Source: an uncultured Stenotrophomonas sp. (lineage in GTDB: Bacteria > Pseudomonadota > Gammaproteobacteria > Xanthomonadales > Xanthomonadaceae). Taken from it: a stretch of DNA of 64,000 nucleotides. Below, one piece after another: positions 42,952-50,805 of this stretch. The stretch covers positions 1 through 64,000 of the forward strand of contig NZ_CAMFIA010000012.1 of NCBI RefSeq assembly GCF_945952405.1, read 5' to 3'. The translations under genes were made by a program, and so were the position numbers. The stretch's first letter is position 1; every line of letters begins with the position of its first letter. A model generated the notes under the pieces. That model did no database searches. It saw nothing but the letters and a program-made list of their open reading frames with translations, and was not told the origin of the DNA.

Positions 42952-43272
42952 ATGACTAGGAAGACCGTGAGCATTCTGCTCATCGTGTTTGTCGTATTGG
43001 CCATCGTGATCTACACCCAGCTCACGATCTTCGTCATCCAGCCCATCGGCGCTGTTCCCGAGGGCAAAACGCTGGTCATCCTTCGGCTCAACAAGACCGA
43101 GTTCATCGACAGCGCCGATGCCATGTGTGAGCGAGAAATGGGCGGCGTCTCGCTGCTTTGCCGCTTGGGAATGATGGGCGGGGTCGCCAGCAACAGCACC
43201 GTCTTGCTCCGCTTGCCGTACAGCCAGGCGCTCTACAACATCTCGACAGGCGGCAAGAGTTACGACCGCTGA
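42952..43272 (+). CDS. Small membrane-anchored phage protein
   Basis: A 106-residue protein with one N-terminal transmembrane helix (VSILLIVFVVLAIVIYTQLTIFVI) and an outside domain with three cysteines. ATAGGGGGATCCC provides a ribosome binding site. It could be an accessory lysogeny gene; the family is not recognised. Confidence 0.6.
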   Translation: MTRKTVSILLIVFVVLAIVIYTQLTIFVIQPIGAVPEGKTLVILRLNKTEFIDSADAMCEREMGGVSLLCRLGMMGGVASNSTVLLRLPYSQALYNISTGGKSYDR

Positions 43273-43416
43273 GGGAGGTCTGTGGCGAGCATCTGCTTGC
43301 CTGTGGGCGAGGGGAGAGCTGCTTCGGCAGCATCCCGCGAGAGTCTTCATTGATTCACCCCATTGCTCGGCCGTTGCCAACATGGGGCTACGCTACAATC
43401 AAAATTGTGGGTCAAT

Positions 43417-43431
43417 CAACAATAATTGTTG
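43417..43431. promoter_or_regulatory. Perfect palindromic operator CAACAATAATTGTTG
   Basis: A 15-bp perfect palindrome in the immunity region. Related half sites (TTGTTG, ACAA-TTGT) recur in the cI-cro gap at 45126-45155, so it is a likely CI/Cro operator. Confidence 0.65.
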
Positions 43432-43483
43432 TTGCCGGTTGGAAATAACCGTCCTAATTGTGGAACGCTGGTCGCCGCCAAAG

Positions 43484-43504
43484 AAAAACCCCGCCGGAGC
43501 GGGG
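43484..43504 (-). terminator. Terminator of the cI-DUF3800 transcript
   Basis: On the minus strand CCCCGC-TCCG-GCGGGG is followed by five T. It lies 133 bases after the DUF3800 stop. Confidence 0.75.
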
Positions 43505-43536
43505 GATGGCGACAGCGTTGACTAATCAACACAAAG

Positions 43537-43565
43537 TTGATAACTGGCGTGGCGTCTGCTATGGT
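43537..43565 (+). promoter_or_regulatory. Promoter of the candidate small RNA, overlapped by an operator
   Basis: TTGATA (43537-43542) and TATGGT (43560-43565) are 17 bases apart. The -35 is covered by the inverted repeat ATCAAC-ACAAA-GTTGAT (43525-43541), a likely repressor site. Confidence 0.55.
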
Positions 43566-43571
43566 CGAGAT

Positions 43572-43638
43572 GAGATCTGAGCGGAGGCACCGTCCTCCTA
43601 TTAGGATCTCTCCGGGGCGCCTTAGGCGCCCCTTTTTT
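43572..43638 (+). ncRNA. Candidate 67-nt phage small RNA
   Basis: Transcription from the promoter at 43537-43565 should begin near 43572, exactly at the first base of a structured element: outer stem GAGATC/GATCTC (43572-43577 with 43605-43610), inner hairpin GGAGG/CCTCC (43583-43587 with 43594-43598), then a strong terminator. The stretch has no reading frame. It lies antisense to the 3' untranslated part of the cI-DUF3800 message. No known RNA family is recognised. Confidence 0.5.
43614..43638 (+). terminator. Strong terminator of the small RNA
   Basis: GGGGCGCC-TTA-GGCGCCCC followed by six T, a perfect 8-bp stem. Confidence 0.88.
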
Positions 43639-44398
43639 ATAGCCGAACTACACCATTCGGATCGCGTGGCGAGGCTTGTCGAAGCAGGATCGGGGCAAGC
43701 TTATTGAAATATGCCCGCCCGCCGGACTTCCGCATGTACGCGTTCGGCTGCTCATTCTGATACAGCAGATACGCTACTAGGTCCGCAGACTGTATAAACA
43801 TAGAATGCGCTGAGTCGCGAAAACTTGGGTCTTCCAGGACTCTGCTCACCATTAGATTACGGTAGCCGCCACCAATCTGGTTGGGCACTGGGTTGTACGC
43901 CCGCATTCGTCTGAACATTGCGATTAGCTGCGCCGAAGGTTGGCCGTCAGCGAAAACCATGCCGGACTCGCGTTGCGCGAGAGGGGTAGGGAAGTTGGCA
44001 TAGCCCAACGTGTTTTCGAACCGTTGCACTAGAGCTTGCCAAGCCTTCGCATGAACGTCGTAAGTTGCCGGTTTGTTCGCTTTGTCGACCACCACGTTGA
44101 TCACGCTCAGGTACGGCAGCGCTGCCAGCTCGGTTGTGAAATGTCTAAGGATCGCAAGTCGATCATGCCGCTTGATTCGAACCAATGGTCCGGGGCTTGT
44201 AATGAACTTCGCAGAATGGATTTCCTCGCGTAGCTTGAGCCCGAACGAGGATCTCATCCTTTGACGGAAAGCCAAGAGGGCCTTCTGCATATCGTTCCAG
44301 TGTTGCTCATTCACAACTAGCCCGGTCAGGGTAAAGATCGGGGATGGTGAATTTACGAGTCCGGGGTCTCCGCTCTCGTCGACATACATGAAATACAT
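43637..44398 (-). CDS. DUF3800 domain protein
   Basis: A 253-residue protein starting MYFMYVDESGDPG, the DUF3800 signature (YVDESG near the N-terminus), with SVINVVVDKANKP, VFADGQPSAQL and C-terminal SMFIQSADLVAYLLYQ, where the conserved acidic QxADxVAY motif lies. The fold is RNase H-like, so nuclease activity is suspected for the family; function is unproven. It lies 21 bases after cI on the same strand and should be expressed in the lysogen. Prophage genes in this place often protect the host, which is inference here. Confidence 0.85.
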   Translation of the reverse strand: MYFMYVDESGDPGLVNSPSPIFTLTGLVVNEQHWNDMQKALLAFRQRMRSSFGLKLREEIHSAKFITSPGPLVRIKRHDRLAILRHFTTELAALPYLSVINVVVDKANKPATYDVHAKAWQALVQRFENTLGYANFPTPLAQRESGMVFADGQPSAQLIAMFRRMRAYNPVPNQIGGGYRNLMVSRVLEDPSFRDSAHSMFIQSADLVAYLLYQNEQPNAYMRKSGGRAYFNKLAPILLRQASPRDPNGVVRL

Positions 44399-44419
44399 GA
44401 GGCTCCTCCTAAGCCTAAG

Positions 44420-45106
44420 TTAGTCCGCCCAGCCACCGATCCAGTGCACGCGGCCAACGACCGTGATCGGTTCTCGCTTTGAGTCCATCCGCCGTGGCTT
44501 CTGCCAGTGGTGGTCGCCCTTCGGGTTGTCGCTAGCGAAGAATACCGTGCCATCCAGCACCATTGCTCGCTTCACGTAGTACTCCGGGTTGGCGGCACCA
44601 TGGACCTGGATCAGGTACAGCACGCCATCTACGACCCGGGTGTCTGAGGTGTCAAACAGGATTGCGTCGCCGTCCTCAATGGTCGGTTCCATCGAGTCGC
44701 CCTTGCCGTAATAGATGGCCAGGTTACGCCCGTAGATGCCCCGCCGCCGCAGGCTGGTCTTCTTGAACTTCAGGCTGTGGGTCTCGGCGTACTCCTCTGC
44801 CTCAGCACCTGCAGCGCCCAAGCCAACAGCCTGGGAATAGCCCGTGACGTCCATGTACTCATTGTCGTCTGCCTGGTGACCCTGGGGCGGTGCTCCCAGC
44901 ATGTCGCCCACGCCTAGCGCCAGCCAGAGCGGGTCGACGTCCAGTGACCGGGCAATCTCGGCAAGTGCGCCGGTCTTCTTGGCCTTGCCGGATTCGAGCT
45001 GGGCAATGGCCTGCTGGGAAATCCCCACAGACTTGGCGAGGGCGGTTTGAGACAGGCCGGAGCGCTCGCGCGCTGCAACCAATCGCTCAGCAAGGGTCGT
45101 ATCCAT
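44420..45106 (-). CDS. CI-type repressor with S24 peptidase domain
   Basis: A 228-residue repressor: N-terminal helix-turn-helix (LAERLVAARERSGLSQTALAKSVGISQQAIAQLESGKAKK), a linker, and a LexA/UmuD-like S24 domain with serine in GKGDSMEPTIEDGDAILFD and lysine in YYVKRAM, so it should undergo RecA-stimulated self-cleavage. The ATG at 45106 was used; an upstream TTG is unlikely. A TATAAT lies 39-44 bases upstream on its strand. Confidence 0.92.
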   Translation of the reverse strand: MDTTLAERLVAARERSGLSQTALAKSVGISQQAIAQLESGKAKKTGALAEIARSLDVDPLWLALGVGDMLGAPPQGHQADDNEYMDVTGYSQAVGLGAAGAEAEEYAETHSLKFKKTSLRRRGIYGRNLAIYYGKGDSMEPTIEDGDAILFDTSDTRVVDGVLYLIQVHGAANPEYYVKRAMVLDGTVFFASDNPKGDHHWQKPRRMDSKREPITVVGRVHWIGGWAD

Positions 45107-45125
45107 ACGGGGAGCGTGACCATCC

Positions 45126-45155
45126 TTGTTGTAATCGTCAAACAATTATAGTTGT
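45126..45155. promoter_or_regulatory. cI-cro operator/promoter region
   Basis: Between the divergent cI and cro genes are TTGTTG (45126-45131) and the imperfect palindrome ACAATTATAGTTGT (45142-45155). On the minus strand the latter includes TATAAT, a consensus -10 for cI. These half sites resemble the palindrome at 43417-43431. Confidence 0.6.
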
Positions 45156-45188
45156 GGTTCTACAGGAAAAGTAGTAGCCTCATTGACT

Positions 45189-45491
45189 ATGAGCGAACCT
45201 CTTGAACAACTCAGGGCCGCGGTTGCCGCGGCTGGCGGCCAAAAGGCTCTTGCGGACCTGATTACCGGGTTGGGGCATCCGATTCGGCAGGCGCACGTCT
45301 GGAACTGGATGAACCTCCAGGGCGGGTTGACCCCGCCGTACATGGCGCCACTTGTGGAGGCTGCGACAGGCGTCAGCTGCGAGCTGCTCCGCCCGGATCT
45401 GCGCTGGGACCGAGATGCCGAGGGCACGGTGGTCGCCTACGGCGTGACCTTGCAGCCAGTTGAGCGTGGAAAGAGCAGGGCAAGGCAGTAG
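45189..45491 (+). CDS. Cro/YdaS-like phage regulator
   Basis: A 100-residue protein with a helix-turn-helix pattern (LRAAVAAAGGQKALADLITGLGHPIRQAHVWNWMN) and TPPYMAPLVEAATGVSCELLRPDLRW, typical of YdaS/Cro-like proteins divergent from cI. The ATG at 45189 was used. It should repress cI and early transcription during lytic growth. Confidence 0.82.
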   Translation: MSEPLEQLRAAVAAAGGQKALADLITGLGHPIRQAHVWNWMNLQGGLTPPYMAPLVEAATGVSCELLRPDLRWDRDAEGTVVAYGVTLQPVERGKSRARQ

Positions 45492-45642
45492 CGGCTGGTT
45501 GCTGGCAGCGAACTAAAGACTCGCCTGAAGGATCGGGCGCGAGGGAGCAAGGACGGCGACCACCCTGCATGTGGAAGTGGCCATGCAGGTGTCTGGCGCT
45601 ACGAGCGTGACGCGCTCGGGGGACAACCCAATGTCCAGATGC

Positions 45643-45686
45643 AACGAAGCCCCCGCTGTCGGGCAGACAGATGCGGAGGCTTCGTT
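45643..45686 (+). promoter_or_regulatory. Large hairpin in the rightward early leader
   Basis: AACGAAGCCCCCGC pairs with GCGGAGGCTTCGTT (14 bp, one mismatch) around a 16-base loop, ending 15 bases before the next gene. It has no T-run. It could be a nut/put-like antitermination element or control translation of 45702. The rest of 45492-45701 shows no gene. Confidence 0.5.
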
Positions 45687-45701
45687 CAGAGCGAGGCCAC
45701 T

Positions 45702-46040
45702 ATGCCACACCACGAATCTGTTGCAACCCTGAGCGCGCTGGGGCCACGGCCCTATGGCGAAGTCATGCAGGAAGCTCTTGCCCGCATCAAGGAGCGCCAT
45801 GCCAGGCCCTTGGTCATGCTGCAGGAGCGTCTTCCCGACGGCCGAATCGCGGTAGAGATCTACGACCGGACCCGCCCGGGCGACGAACCTACCTACGACT
45901 TCTACTGTTCCGGCCCGCAGCAGGCGCTGGAGTGGATCCAGCAAATGTCCAGCAAGCGCTGGATTACCACGGAGCACCTGGGTGCCTTCGCCACGTTGAT
46001 GTTGGCTGCTTTCCCGGAAGTCTCGGGGGTATCGGCATGA
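45702..46040 (+). CDS. Hypothetical phage protein
   Basis: A 112-residue protein (ALGPRPYGEVMQEALARIKERHARPLVMLQERLPDGRIAVEIYDRTRPG ... ALEWIQQMSSKRWITTEHLGAFA) with GCGAGG before the ATG at 45702. Not recognised. It overlaps the replication gene by four bases, so it is part of the replication module. Confidence 0.7.
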   Translation: MPHHESVATLSALGPRPYGEVMQEALARIKERHARPLVMLQERLPDGRIAVEIYDRTRPGDEPTYDFYCSGPQQALEWIQQMSSKRWITTEHLGAFATLMLAAFPEVSGVSA

Positions 46041-46780
46041 GCTTTGAGGCGATGGCCTGGGCGGTGAAGTGGAAGCTGCCGGCCCAGCAGAAGCTGGTCC
46101 TGATCATGCTGGCCAACCGCACAAATGCGGATACGGGTCGCTGCGACCCTTCCCATAAGAAGCTCGCCACGGATTGCGGCATGAGCGCCGATTCTGTGAA
46201 GCGTGCGATCACGGGTCTCGAGTCCGCTGGCCTTCTTTCCATCATTCGTAGGACGCGCGAGGGCGTAAGTTTGCCCAACCATTACACCCTCCATTTGGGG
46301 GTGGTGGGTGCTGACAGCACCGACGGGTGGGTGCACACAGCACCCAGGGTGGGTGCTGACAGCACTACAAAACAGGAATCTAACCAGGAAGTAGAAACAG
46401 ATGCGTCGCCTGACGGCGACACGGACGCCGACGAGGGAGGGCAGGAGCAAACGAGTCTGCTCGGAGCGGGGCCGGCTACCGGCTGCCCACACGAAGCAAT
46501 CATCGCTGCCTACCACAAGGAACTGCCGAACTGCCCTGAGGTGCGAGGGTGGAGCAAGAAGCGGCAGGACCATCTGCGTGCGCGCTGGAAGGAAGAACCG
46601 TGCCGGCAATCCGTGGAATGGTGGCGCGGCCTGTTCGCTTGGATGAAGGAGAGCGATTGGCTGATGGGTAAGTCCGGTAGCTTCCTGGTCTCCCTGCCGT
46701 GGCTGATCAAGTCCGAGGAGAACCTGCTGAAGGTCATTGAAGGCACTTACCACAACAACCGCAAAGGGGAACAGGGCTGA
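46037..46780 (+). CDS. Phage replication protein with winged helix N-domain
   Basis: A 247-residue protein. Residues about 1-90 form a helix-turn-helix domain (SFEAMAWAVKWKLPAQQKLVLIMLANRTNADTGRCDPSHKKLATDCGMSADSVKRAITGLESAGLLSI) typical of phage replication initiators. A disordered, acidic linker (PDGDTDADEGG) and a C-terminal domain (AYHKELPNCPEVRGWSKKRQDHLRARWKEEP ... WWRGLFAWMKESDWLMG) resembling DnaT-like replisome organisers follow. It would load the DnaB-like helicase encoded next, overlapping by one base. Confidence 0.85.
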   Translation: MSFEAMAWAVKWKLPAQQKLVLIMLANRTNADTGRCDPSHKKLATDCGMSADSVKRAITGLESAGLLSIIRRTREGVSLPNHYTLHLGVVGADSTDGWVHTAPRVGADSTTKQESNQEVETDASPDGDTDADEGGQEQTSLLGAGPATGCPHEAIIAAYHKELPNCPEVRGWSKKRQDHLRARWKEEPCRQSVEWWRGLFAWMKESDWLMGKSGSFLVSLPWLIKSEENLLKVIEGTYHNNRKGEQG

Positions 46781-48213
46781 TGCGCTTTGACCCCAATCTG
46801 CCCCCGCATAGCGTTGAGGCCGAGCAAGCTGTCCTAGGTGGCCTGATGCTGGCTCCCGAAGCATGGCCGCTGGTGTCGGACACGCTGTCTGCTGAGGACT
46901 TCTACCGACACGATCACCAGCTGATCTTCGAGTCGATCCGCACGCTGGCGGAGAAGCGGCGCCCGTTCGATGCGGTCACCATCGGCGAGTGGTTTGAGTC
47001 GCGCGGGAAGCTGGGCCTCGTCGGCGACGGCACCTACATCACGGAGCTGGCTAGCACGACGCCATCGGCTGCCAACGTGGCTGCGTATGCGGAGATCGTG
47101 GTCCAGTACGCCGGCCGGCGACGACTGGCCGAGGTCGGCCGCAAGGCGATGGAGTCTGCCCGGCAGCAGGATGGCCGCGAGTTCCCTGAGCTCCTGGCCG
47201 AGCTGACGCAGGACATCGCCGGGCTGCAGCCGGCTCAGCGCGGCGGGCTTCGGCTTGCCGGAGAGACCATGCACGGGTGGTACAAGCGCTGGGAGGACCG
47301 TTACCACAATGGCGGTGGCCTGACCGGCCTGGAAACCCCTTGGGCAGAGTTCAATCGGGTCACGCACGGGTTGCAGCCGTCGACTGCGTACCTGATTGCG
47401 GGTCGCCCGAGCATGGGCAAGAGCATCGCGGCGTTGAATGTTGCGGTGTACACCGCGCTGAAGGACGTCACGGTCGGCCTGTTCAGTCTGGAAATGAGCA
47501 TGGACGACTGCCACGACCGCAATGTGGCCAGCGTCGGCAAGATTCCGCACGAGTGGGTTACCCGTCCTGGTCACGGAGCCGAGGACAGCGAGATCTATCA
47601 GAGTCGCCTGACACCGACCATTCGGGACCTCAAGGCGGCGCCACTGTACATCGATGACACCGCCTCTCTGAATGTCCGGCAGTTCGAGGCCCGCGCCCGC
47701 CGGATGCATCAGCGCACGCCCCTGCAGCTGCTGGTCATCGACCACATTCACGACTTCGACGTGGACCCGCGCATGGCCCGATTTGAGTACGGTCGCATCC
47801 TGCAGAAGGGCAAGGACCTAGCGAAGGAGTGGAAGATCCCGCTGGTGGCGCTTGCCCAGTTGAACCGGAGCGTCACCGGGCGCACTGACCGACGCCCGAC
47901 CCTTTCCGACCTGCGTGAGTCTGGAGAGCTCGAGCAAAAGGCCGACGTCGTCGTGCTGCTGCATCGAGAGGACTACTACGACACGCCCGAGCAGCAGACC
48001 CATCTGCAGGGCGTAGTGGAAATGCACTTCGCGAAGGGCCGAAACATCCGCGCCGGCGAACGGATCAGCCTGCAGAACCGTTTCGATCAGATGCGTATCG
48101 ACAATTGGGACGGCCCGCTGCCCCGCAAGCCAGAGGCCGCGAACGATGACCCGCCGCCGCGCCGGGCCAGCTATGGCCCTGGCCGTAAGTCCTTCGGAGG
48201 GATCGGTCGGTGA
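46780..48213 (+). CDS. dnaB: DnaB-like replicative helicase
   Basis: A 477-residue helicase. The N-terminal domain begins PHSVEAEQAVLGGLML; the RecA-like C-domain has Walker A AGRPSMGKS, the FSLEMSMDDCHDRN stretch, Walker B LLVIDHIHDF, LAQLNRSVTGRTDRRPTLSDLRESGELEQKADVVVLLHRE and FAKGRN. It unwinds phage DNA after loading by the upstream protein. The H-D-H after LLVID is unlike the usual D-Y-L, a small oddity. Confidence 0.94.
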   Translation: MRFDPNLPPHSVEAEQAVLGGLMLAPEAWPLVSDTLSAEDFYRHDHQLIFESIRTLAEKRRPFDAVTIGEWFESRGKLGLVGDGTYITELASTTPSAANVAAYAEIVVQYAGRRRLAEVGRKAMESARQQDGREFPELLAELTQDIAGLQPAQRGGLRLAGETMHGWYKRWEDRYHNGGGLTGLETPWAEFNRVTHGLQPSTAYLIAGRPSMGKSIAALNVAVYTALKDVTVGLFSLEMSMDDCHDRNVASVGKIPHEWVTRPGHGAEDSEIYQSRLTPTIRDLKAAPLYIDDTASLNVRQFEARARRMHQRTPLQLLVIDHIHDFDVDPRMARFEYGRILQKGKDLAKEWKIPLVALAQLNRSVTGRTDRRPTLSDLRESGELEQKADVVVLLHREDYYDTPEQQTHLQGVVEMHFAKGRNIRAGERISLQNRFDQMRIDNWDGPLPRKPEAANDDPPPRRASYGPGRKSFGGIGR

Positions 48214-48428
48214 CCTTCATCCCAACAGGATCCCAAGCACTCAGACATTTCGCCGACACCCTCGACCAGCAGGCGGAGAGGCTCGACTGCCTGCTGTGGC
48301 GTGATCGCGGCCAACGCTCGAGCACAGCTCTGGCCTACCGCGCATCGGCCTCGCTCGCCCGGCAGCAGGCTTCGAAGCTCGAGTTGCTGGAGAGGCAGGC
48401 ATTTACATGCACTGGAGGCCAGAAATGA
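48210..48428 (+). CDS. Hypothetical phage protein
   Basis: A 72-residue, basic, helical protein (LRHFADTLDQQAERLDCLLWRDRGQRSSTALAYRASASLARQQASKLELLERQ). GTG start overlapping dnaB by four bases (GTGA), and its stop overlaps the next gene. Not recognised. Confidence 0.65.
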   Translation: MTFIPTGSQALRHFADTLDQQAERLDCLLWRDRGQRSSTALAYRASASLARQQASKLELLERQAFTCTGGQK

Positions 48429-48970
48429 CCTTGTCGCTGAAGGAGCAGTTGAAGCACTGGGGGCACTATCAGGAGCACCAGTACTGTGCGCCTCTGGATC
48501 CCGAGGACCTGCCGAGCAAGGCGGACCATCCCCTGGCGCGCGCGCAGCAGTTTGCGTCAGGAGCGAAGCAGGGGCGGGCGCCGCTCCCGCGCGATGGTCA
48601 TGATCGTCGGATGCTCATGGGTGCAGCCTCAGGCCGTGTGAGTCGAAATGGCGCAGTGCTGCCCGTCGCCCAGTGGGCAGTGGACCCGATCCCGTGTTCT
48701 GAAACCCGGGCGATGGTCTCGCGGTCGCCCGCAGCAGCTGTGATGGTCGGTTCCCCTGAGGAGTACCGATGGGTCGATCGCGCGCTGTCCGATCTCTACC
48801 GGCAGAACATGGTCCGCGCGCTGGTGGTGCTTGAAGAGTTCACCGGCCGCGGTAGCCAAGCTAGTCGTGCGGAGGTGGTGGCCAAAAAGCTGGGCGGCGC
48901 GTTCACCAAATGGCAGTACCGGAAGGAACTCGACAAGGGCATGGCGTTCCTAGAGGCCAGGCGTGCATGA
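48425..48970 (+). CDS. Phage protein, possible late antiterminator
   Basis: A 181-residue protein. Its C-terminal half (YRWVDRALSDLYRQNMVRALVVLEEFTGRGSQASRAEVVAKKLGGAFTKWQYRKELDKGMAFLEAR) recalls DUF1133/antitermination-Q-type proteins, which sit between replication and lysis in lambdoid phages. The assignment rests on position and general pattern. It precedes a promoter-terminator pair at 49796-49881 that would be the target. Overlaps both neighbours by four bases. Confidence 0.55.
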   Translation: MTLSLKEQLKHWGHYQEHQYCAPLDPEDLPSKADHPLARAQQFASGAKQGRAPLPRDGHDRRMLMGAASGRVSRNGAVLPVAQWAVDPIPCSETRAMVSRSPAAAVMVGSPEEYRWVDRALSDLYRQNMVRALVVLEEFTGRGSQASRAEVVAKKLGGAFTKWQYRKELDKGMAFLEARRA

Positions 48971-49383
48971 GGAACCTCACAATCGCCCAGGCCGCGCGCG
49001 ACGCTGTGTACCTGTGCGTAGCTTGCTGTGAGGACGGAATTGTTCGCATCAGTGTGACCCGAAACCCGGAGGGGAGCATCCGCCGCCGTCCTAACCTGGC
49101 CGCCGTGCAGTGGGCATGGGTCGGAAGCGAGTCCCGTGCGAAGCTGCTGGTTCGCCGACTTCGGAGGCAGTGGGCATCGCGCCATGTACTTGGCGAAGGC
49201 TACCAGTTTGACTACGGCTCGGAAGGCGACACGTTTCGTGATGCCTTGGACGCAGCCTTTCGAGACGTGGCGAAGGAATCCCCGCAATGGGAGAAGCTGG
49301 GGCCGGAATCGCTGATGGTGTTGAAATCTACGCGAGCCGGGCGCAGCCGGGACGACGTAATCGCTCTGATTGGAGTGAACTGA
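48967..49383 (+). CDS. Hypothetical phage protein
   Basis: A 138-residue protein (TIAQAARDAVYLCVACCEDGIVRISVTRNPEGSIRRRPNLAAVQWAWVGS ... QFDYGSEGDTFRDALDAAFRDVAKE). ATG overlaps the previous stop (ATGA). Not recognised. It is the last gene before the late promoter region. Confidence 0.65.
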   Translation: MRNLTIAQAARDAVYLCVACCEDGIVRISVTRNPEGSIRRRPNLAAVQWAWVGSESRAKLLVRRLRRQWASRHVLGEGYQFDYGSEGDTFRDALDAAFRDVAKESPQWEKLGPESLMVLKSTRAGRSRDDVIALIGVN

Positions 49384-49446
49384 TGGGGTGCAGATGCAGC
49401 ACCCCTCCGGGAACCGTCACCCATAAGGAGGACGGTTGCAGACGTG

Positions 49447-49734
49447 TCAGCGCGGAGCGGGGTGGTATTTGTGGGCTCCGACGCCGTTGATGATCGCCGT
49501 GGCGGTCAGGCTGAACCCATGCTCGGCCATGCGCAGAAGGTCGGCAGGGAGCTTCGCTTCCTGTAGGCGTGTGCTGAGCTGAGCCTTGCCGATCTCGTTG
49601 TTCTGCCGCAGGCGTTCCGTGAGGGCGGCCAGATCCCCTCTCTGGTGAGTTCCGATAAGGGTCAGTAGCGCCCGCTCCTGGGCAACGTCCCTGCCGATGA
49701 GGCGGGCAATGTAGTTCTGATCGTCCGTGTTCAA
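49447..49734 (-). CDS. Small minus-strand phage protein
   Basis: A 95-residue protein (NTDDQNYIARLIGRDVAQERALLTLIGTHQRGDLAALTERLRQNNEIGKAQLSTRLQEAKLPADLLRMAEHGFSL) on the strand opposite to its neighbours. A TTG start at 49734 has a very strong AAGGAGGAGG upstream; longer frames lack it. Probably an independently expressed accessory gene. Function unknown. Confidence 0.5.
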   Translation of the reverse strand: MNTDDQNYIARLIGRDVAQERALLTLIGTHQRGDLAALTERLRQNNEIGKAQLSTRLQEAKLPADLLRMAEHGFSLTATAIINGVGAHKYHPAPR

Positions 49735-49795
49735 GCGCGGTCCTCCTCCTTTTGGATGAGCGGCTATCGTACTGCCAGAACAATGCAAATAACGC

Positions 49796-49823
49796 TTGAA
49801 CGTTGCCAACGTTTCGGTATAGT
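49796..49823 (+). promoter_or_regulatory. Late promoter candidate (pR'-like)
   Basis: TTGAAC (49796-49801) and TATAGT (49818-49823) are 16 bases apart, upstream of lysis and morphogenesis genes, with a terminator just 30 bases downstream. Confidence 0.6.
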
Positions 49824-49852
49824 TCTTGGCAGAGTGGGGGATTCTCCACTTT

Positions 49853-49881
49853 AAACGGCCCCTTTCGAAGTGGGCCGTTTT
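49853..49881 (+). terminator. Terminator directly after the late promoter (tR'-like)
   Basis: AAACGGCCC-CTTTCGAAGT-GGGCCGTTTT is a bidirectional hairpin with T-run. A promoter 30 bases upstream would give a short RNA of about 50 bases unless antiterminated. Confidence 0.72.
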
Positions 49882-49912
49882 GCCATCTGCCTAATGGACT
49901 GGACGGATCATC

Positions 49913-50617
49913 GTGAAAAGTAAAGCTATTACTATGGTCGGCGTGATTGCGACTGCCGTATGGTTGGCGCTCACCGCAACCTACGTTTGGGCCAGATGGT
50001 CGGAATTCTTGGCTATGGAACCGAATTCGCTGGGAGACTTCGTCGCGGGTGCTTTCGGTCCGCTGGCACTGTTCTGGCTAGTCTGCGGGTACTTCCAGCA
50101 GGGAATCGAGCTTCGACAGAACACTCAGGCTCTACAGAATCAGGCTACCGAGTTGCGTAACTCTGTGCAGCATCAGGAGCAGATGTCACAAACGGCGATC
50201 CGTCAGCTTGAACTTGAGAAGGAAGTGTTAGAGGCTAACATGGCGCGGGATTTGAAAGCTGCAGCAGATGCTGAGCCCGATCTCCAACTGCTCGCTATTG
50301 ATCACACCGAAGTGGGTGGGCAGAAGCATAAGTACTACGTGCAGTTGCCATTGAAGAACGTTGGGGCAGACCTTGAGCTGTTGGAGTACAGAGAACAAGG
50401 TGTCGAGAATGTTATTGCTCGCGGTGAGCTGGGATCGATGCAATCGGTTACCTTTTACTTCGATGGTCCGCTGCCATCGTATACCACTGCCAGCTACATC
50501 CATTTGACCCTAAGAGACCAGGTTAAGCGGCGGCACTTGCGCTCGATCCGCTTGACCCCGAGCAACGGGATGTACTCTGCTGAACTCCTTCCACCTGACT
50601 TCAAGCCGGAATCGTGA
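49913..50617 (+). CDS. Membrane protein with coiled coil, accessory
   Basis: A 234-residue protein with two N-terminal transmembrane helices (MVGVIATAVWLALTATYVW and FVAGAFGPLALFWLVCGYF), a coiled coil (GIELRQNTQALQNQATELRNSVQHQEQM ... EKEVLEANMA) and a beta-rich C-terminal domain. GTG start. GC content is lower than its neighbours, as for a moron gene. It resembles small phage or defence-associated membrane proteins of the two-helix plus coiled-coil kind, with no named family. Confidence 0.75.
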   Translation: MKSKAITMVGVIATAVWLALTATYVWARWSEFLAMEPNSLGDFVAGAFGPLALFWLVCGYFQQGIELRQNTQALQNQATELRNSVQHQEQMSQTAIRQLELEKEVLEANMARDLKAAADAEPDLQLLAIDHTEVGGQKHKYYVQLPLKNVGADLELLEYREQGVENVIARGELGSMQSVTFYFDGPLPSYTTASYIHLTLRDQVKRRHLRSIRLTPSNGMYSAELLPPDFKPES

Positions 50618-50805
50618 TATTCGTCACGTAAGATGGGCGCCAGTATCGGCCAATTGGTCACGTCATCCACCTCTGGCTGAGCTCCTGCCAGCAGTGTGCA
50701 CGTCACAATGCATAACCTCATTGTCGCTGACTTAGGTAGTGATCTTGCCGGCGACGCTGCTCTGTAGCATAGAATCGCCGTGACCTAGCCTAGCAAGGAA
50801 GTCCT

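Noticed and set aside
42799..43383. Minus-strand protein gene antisense to the small membrane protein at 42952
   Set aside because: Low-complexity composition, no ribosome binding site and fully antisense to a better candidate.
45501..45701. Lambda N-like gene in the early leader
   Set aside because: No frame with start signal and basic N-terminus fits; only a hairpin is visible.
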